DNA of 7,960 nucleotides, taken from Verrucomicrobiota bacterium. GTDB taxonomy: Bacteria; Verrucomicrobiota; Verrucomicrobiia; Limisphaerales; UBA1096. Positions 5,372-7,960 of this stretch are shown piece after piece (position 1 is the stretch's first letter; every line of letters begins with the position of its first letter). Where the stretch lies: positions 1-7,960 of the forward strand of contig DQOE01000210.1 in NCBI GenBank assembly GCA_015658765.1, written 5' to 3'. The notes below the pieces were generated by a model, which was not told the DNA's origin, did no database searches, and was given only the letters and a program-made list of their open reading frames with translations. The position numbers were made by a program, and so were the translations under genes.

Positions 5372-6851
5372 CCCAAGCAGGTGTGCCGAACCAGTCGTGC
5401 ATCTCCTTGGTGAAAGGAGCGACGACTTCCCTGGACTCTGGGATGTGGCCACGGTCCTGAGTGGAAATCATCCAGGTGTCCAGCGCTGCGCGGAGGCGCT
5501 TGAGGGCGGCCTGGTGGGCTGCATCCGATGAGGCGGCGAGGTTGCGGATTTCGTGGGGATCGGCCTGGGTGTCGTAGAGCATCTCGCGCGGGAATGGTTT
5601 CATGAGGTCGGCGGCGGGGCCGGTGAGTTTGCCCTGCGCATGAAGGCGGCGCATGAGCGGCTTGACCAGAAAACATTTCTCCTTGTAACGATTGAGCGTG
5701 GGGAAGCCGGCGCCGGGTGTGTAGTTGCGGATGTAGTGAAAGCGCGCGTCGTGCACGGAGCGCTGGCGCACCTCCGTCTCGTCGATGCGATCCCGCGCGG
5801 CGAAGGCATAGGTGCGCGCCGGCTCGGCGTCGGCCCCAAGGAACACGCGGCTCTGCATGCCGAACGGCTTGGGGACGCCGGCCATCCAGAGCGTGGTGGC
5901 GGAGAGGTCGAGCAGGCTGAGCACCTGTTCGTCCACGCGGCCGGGGGTGATCTGTGCGGTAGCGGCGACATTCCTGGGCCAGCGGATAATCATCGGCACG
6001 TGCAGGCCGCTGTCCCAGCACCAGTGAATGCCGCGGGCATCGAGCCGGCCGTTGTCGGCGAAGAAAATGACGATGGTGTTTTCGCTGAGGCCGTCCTGTT
6101 TTAGCTGGTCGAGAATCCAGCCGATGCGCACGTCGGTGCCGGTGACGGAGTTGAGGTAGCGCGCCCATTCTTCGCGTGTGATTTTGTGGTCGGGATAATA
6201 CGGCGGCGGCGTGACGTTTTCCGGCGTGGCGACCTTGGGATGCCATTCCTCGCCGACCCATTTCACACGAGGTTTCTCAGCGGATTTGCGGTCGTAAATA
6301 TCGTACTCGGCCTCGGGCATGTTGATCTGCGCGAAGAACGGCTGTTTCTTTTTCAACTCGGCCCAGTCCCTGCCCGCGTACACGGGGCCTTCCTTGGCAA
6401 AATTCAAATCCAGCTTGCCGGTGCCCACCACGCGCTCGCCGATATGCGTGATGTTCGCCGTGTGATAGCCGGCGTCCCGCAGCAGATGCGTGATGGGCCG
6501 CACGCCGGCCGGCAGCCGAAAGCCATCCGAGCGATGGCTGCGCATGTGGTGCATGTCGGTGGTGGTGGCATACCAGCCGGTCATCAACGCCGACCGACTC
6601 GGCGCGCACACCGGCGAGGTGGAATACACTTTCGTGTATCGTGTGCCCTCCCTGGCCAAACGGTCGAGGTTGGGTGTGCTGACGTTCTTCTGTCCGTAGC
6701 AGGCGAGGTCGAGGGAGAAATTCTCGCCAACGATCCAGAGGATGTTGGGCTTCTTGGCAGCATCGGCTTGGTTAAGGGCGACCAAGCCAAGCAAAGCCAA
6801 GCCAACCAAACGAAATGATTTGGTTAAGCGGACAGTGAAGAATTCCATCAT
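5361..6851 (-). CDS. Secreted S1-family sulfatase (N-sulfoglucosamine sulfohydrolase-like)
   Basis: The protein hydrolyses sulfate esters or sulfamates, probably on a sulfated sugar outside the cytoplasm. From ATG 6851 it is 496 aa with a signal peptide (basic VRLTKSFR, hydrophobic LVGLALLGLVAL, AxA-like site near residue 32). The formylglycine motif CAPSR is at 82-86, so it needs a maturation enzyme acting on Cys. Metal-site elements are ENFS (43-46, where E-D or D-D is common) and FADNGR (264-269); TGKLDLNF (144-151) holds the likely active-site Lys. DARGIHWCWDSGLHVP (about 271-286) sits where related enzymes have a Lys/His-containing loop. The C-terminal MLYDTQADPHEIRNLA is typical of the family. 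Two adjacent ATGs (6851, 6848) are possible starts; a TTG at 7007 in frame would bury the signal peptide behind repeat-encoded residues and is rejected. The gene has its own upstream region with tandem repeats. Confidence 0.9.
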   Translation of the reverse strand: MMEFFTVRLTKSFRLVGLALLGLVALNQADAAKKPNILWIVGENFSLDLACYGQKNVSTPNLDRLAREGTRYTKVYSTSPVCAPSRSALMTGWYATTTDMHHMRSHRSDGFRLPAGVRPITHLLRDAGYHTANITHIGERVVGTGKLDLNFAKEGPVYAGRDWAELKKKQPFFAQINMPEAEYDIYDRKSAEKPRVKWVGEEWHPKVATPENVTPPPYYPDHKITREEWARYLNSVTGTDVRIGWILDQLKQDGLSENTIVIFFADNGRLDARGIHWCWDSGLHVPMIIRWPRNVAATAQITPGRVDEQVLSLLDLSATTLWMAGVPKPFGMQSRVFLGADAEPARTYAFAARDRIDETEVRQRSVHDARFHYIRNYTPGAGFPTLNRYKEKCFLVKPLMRRLHAQGKLTGPAADLMKPFPREMLYDTQADPHEIRNLAASSDAAHQAALKRLRAALDTWMISTQDRGHIPESREVVAPFTKEMHDWFGTPAWVRE

Positions 6852-6919
6852 ATGAACAGGCAGAACCCCGGTAACGTAACAATTGAAAACACCCTGGTAA
6901 AGCGAACGATAAATTGCTG

Positions 6920-6934
6920 AAAAACCCGGTTTTT
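6920..6934. promoter_or_regulatory. 15-bp palindrome AAAAACCCGGTTTTT, possible operator
   Basis: AAAAACC and GGTTTTT are exact inverted repeats around one central base. The site lies between the 21-bp repeat array and the sulfatase start, about 70 bp before the ATG. The one-base loop argues against an RNA hairpin and for a dimer-binding site in DNA. Confidence 0.3.
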
Positions 6935-6938
6935 GAGT

Positions 6939-7022
6939 AATCAAACCACTTTGCGCACCGTTCAAACCACTTTGCGCACCGATCAATTGACTTCGCGCAC
7001 GCTTCAAAGGACTTGATGCACG
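6939..7022. repeat. Four tandem 21-bp degenerate repeats upstream of the sulfatase
   Basis: Units are 6939-6959, 6960-6980, 6981-7001 and 7002-7022. Units 1 and 2 share TCAAACCACTTTGCGCACC exactly; unit 3 has TCAATTGACTTCGCGCAC and unit 4 TTCAAAGGACTTGATGCAC. All four keep the TCAA and GCAC cores at the same phase. The period equals two helical turns, so the cores face one side of the DNA. Divergence grows with distance from the gene. Because 21 is a multiple of three the array is open in several frames and gives heptad-like spurious peptides. I infer a regulator-binding array. Confidence 0.75.
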
Positions 7023-7076
7023 GCACCCTCGCCTGTGGCGATCTTCCGGATTTCGCCCGTCAACTCTCTGTCCAAC

Positions 7077-7541
7077 TCAGAACTCGATGAATTTTGGGGT
7101 GATTTTGCCGTGGTCGATGGTTAGGCGAACCATGCTGGGCCGATAATCCCCGCGCGGCTGCGTCACCGAGCCGGGATTGAGGAACAGGATATCTACGAGA
7201 GTCTCGCAGAACGGCATGTGCGTGTGTCCAAAGACGACAACGTCCGGCTCGATGCGCTTGAGCCGCTCGCGCAACGGCGCCTGAAGCCGGTGCGGATCGA
7301 CGATGTGCTGGACGAAAAACTTTTTGCCATCGAGCATCACCACGGCGGTCTCGTTGATCGGCATGTCGCCGTCGGTGTTGCCGAGCACGGCGGTCGTGGG
7401 CGCGATGGCTTCCATGTCCTGCACGAGCTTGTACGGGCCGATGTCACCGGCGTGGATGATGGCATCGACGCCAGCCAGCGACTCGGCGATGTGCGGCGGC
7501 CAATCGCCGTGATTGTCTGAGAGGATGCCGACGGTCGTCAT
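7077..7541 (-). CDS. YfcE/MJ0936-type metallophosphoesterase
   Basis: This 154-aa cytoplasmic protein carries the whole calcineurin-like metal site: SDNHGD (D9, H11), HAGDIG (D33), GNTD (N55), H79, and GHTHMP (H106, H108), followed by the family's LNPGSVTQPRG loop (121-131). Length fits the YfcE family, whose members hydrolyse phosphodiesters with Mn or similar metals; the natural substrate is usually unknown. The residue after H79 is Ile (QHIVDP), where HG is common. ATG at 7541 overlaps the stop of the upstream membrane-protein gene as ATGA, so the two are translationally coupled. 225 bp separate it from the sulfatase. Confidence 0.9.
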   Translation of the reverse strand: MTTVGILSDNHGDWPPHIAESLAGVDAIIHAGDIGPYKLVQDMEAIAPTTAVLGNTDGDMPINETAVVMLDGKKFFVQHIVDPHRLQAPLRERLKRIEPDVVVFGHTHMPFCETLVDILFLNPGSVTQPRGDYRPSMVRLTIDHGKITPKFIEF

Positions 7542-7960
7542 GCGGCCTCGGGGCTGGGTTCGGGTGGGGCTTCAGGCTCCTCGTCGTCTTCGGTTTCGGG
7601 CTCTGGCTCTGGCTCTGCGTCAAGTGCCTCACTCCACTTCATCGCCCCGGCAAAAAGTCCGGTGAACAGCCCGGTACCGAGTAGTGACTTGAGGCCAAAC
7701 ACCCATGTTGGCGGAAAACCGGGCAACCCAACCGTCAACGCCTGAATCCAGCCGACGATCGTCTTGGCGTAAGCTGGGTTGACCAGCCACGAGACGGTAT
7801 TGCTAACAAGGTAAAACAACAGCGCGCCAATCAGTGTGCCGAGGAAAACCCGGCCGTAACTCCGACGCCTGGCCAGCCACTTGGCCAGGACGACGAACAG
7901 CGCGAGGATCATCCAATTCACAACCAACTCCGGCACCATCACCGGCATGCTGTAGTGGAA
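7538..7960 (-). CDS. DUF6580-like integral membrane protein, 5' end outside window
   Basis: The frame is open to the right edge, reading FHYSMPVMVPELVVNW at the boundary, so the ATG at 7948 is probably internal. Of 140 visible residues, about 13-29, 38-60 and 93-109 are membrane segments. The pattern GFH-like start, SxP, then VSNTVSWLVNPAYAKTIVGWIQALTVGLPGF and LLGTGLFTGLFAG matches the C-terminal half of DUF6580 proteins, which are small multi-pass membrane proteins of unknown function. An acidic Pro/Glu tail follows (about 114-140), which would face the cytoplasm or periplasm and is not typical of the core family. It is coupled to the phosphodiesterase by ATGA. Function unknown; a transport or scaffold role would be guesswork. 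Confidence 0.65.
   Translation of the reverse strand, partial: FHYSMPVMVPELVVNWMILALFVVLAKWLARRRSYGRVFLGTLIGALLFYLVSNTVSWLVNPAYAKTIVGWIQALTVGLPGFPPTWVFGLKSLLGTGLFTGLFAGAMKWSEALDAEPEPEPETEDDEEPEAPPEPSPEAA

Larger units (their letters stand above)
6852..7076. other. Sulfatase upstream region
   Basis: These 225 bp carry the four-unit 21-bp repeat array (6939-7022) and a 15-bp palindrome (6920-6934), then an AT-richer stretch before the sulfatase ATG. I could not pick out a convincing -35/-10 pair. The rest (7023-7076) holds only a 5-bp hairpin, TCGCC-TGT-GGCGA at 7029-7041, without a T run. Confidence 0.5.

Noticed and set aside
5287..6261. Second minus-strand frame of 324 codons over the sulfatase
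   Set aside because: It is a shifted reading of the sulfatase, rich in Arg/His/Pro, without motifs.
6852..7007. Longer N-terminus for the sulfatase starting at TTG 7007
   Set aside because: The extra 52 residues come from the 21-bp repeat array and would place the signal peptide internally; the ATG pair at 6851/6848 gives a normal signal peptide.
6939..7022. CRISPR array
   Set aside because: The 21-bp units are directly adjacent with no spacers and they diverge progressively; no cas gene is nearby.
7029..7041. Terminator after the phosphodiesterase gene
   Set aside because: Only a 5-bp stem with a 3-nt loop and no T run on either strand.

Overview
The window is GC-rich, densely coded bacterial DNA. 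It most likely comes from the Planctomycetota-Verrucomicrobiota-Chlamydiota group, with Verrucomicrobiota my first guess. Pointers are a classical two-domain ArgA, a secreted Cys-type sulfatase, a DUF6580-like membrane protein and lipoproteins with ankyrin repeats. This is inference from gene content; no marker gene is present.

Layout. (1) 1-3124, minus strand: a GntP-family permease, then argA (N-acetylglutamate synthase), then the start of a probable L,D-transpeptidase that runs off the left edge. argA and the transpeptidase overlap by ATGA, and 72 bp separate the permease from argA, so the three could share a transcript. (2) 3125-3461: a divergent, mostly non-coding region with a possible promoter and a tiny ORF behind a perfect Shine-Dalgarno. 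(3) 3462-5371: the accessory part. Two paralogous ankyrin-repeat lipoprotein genes point at each other. Between them lies an HExxH metallopeptidase-like gene that seems to have lost its 5' end. Right of the second lipoprotein gene is a small phage-virion-like gene that seems to have lost its 3' end. I read this as lipoprotein genes sitting in the debris of a prophage-like element. (4) 5361-6851, minus strand: an exported S1 sulfatase, preceded by four degenerate 21-bp tandem repeats (6939-7022) that look like a phased binding-site array. (5) 7077-7960, minus strand: a YfcE-type phosphodiesterase overlapping by ATGA a DUF6580-like membrane protein that enters from the right edge.

Working together: the left block combines carboxylate uptake, arginine biosynthesis and cell-wall cross-linking. 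The sulfatase fits scavenging of sulfated polysaccharide. The right block is a translationally coupled pair of housekeeping type. No RNA gene, CRISPR array or intact mobile element was seen. The best candidates for something new are the ankyrin/HExxH/phage-fragment cluster, the 21-bp repeat array, and a perfect 14-bp palindrome present in two separate places.
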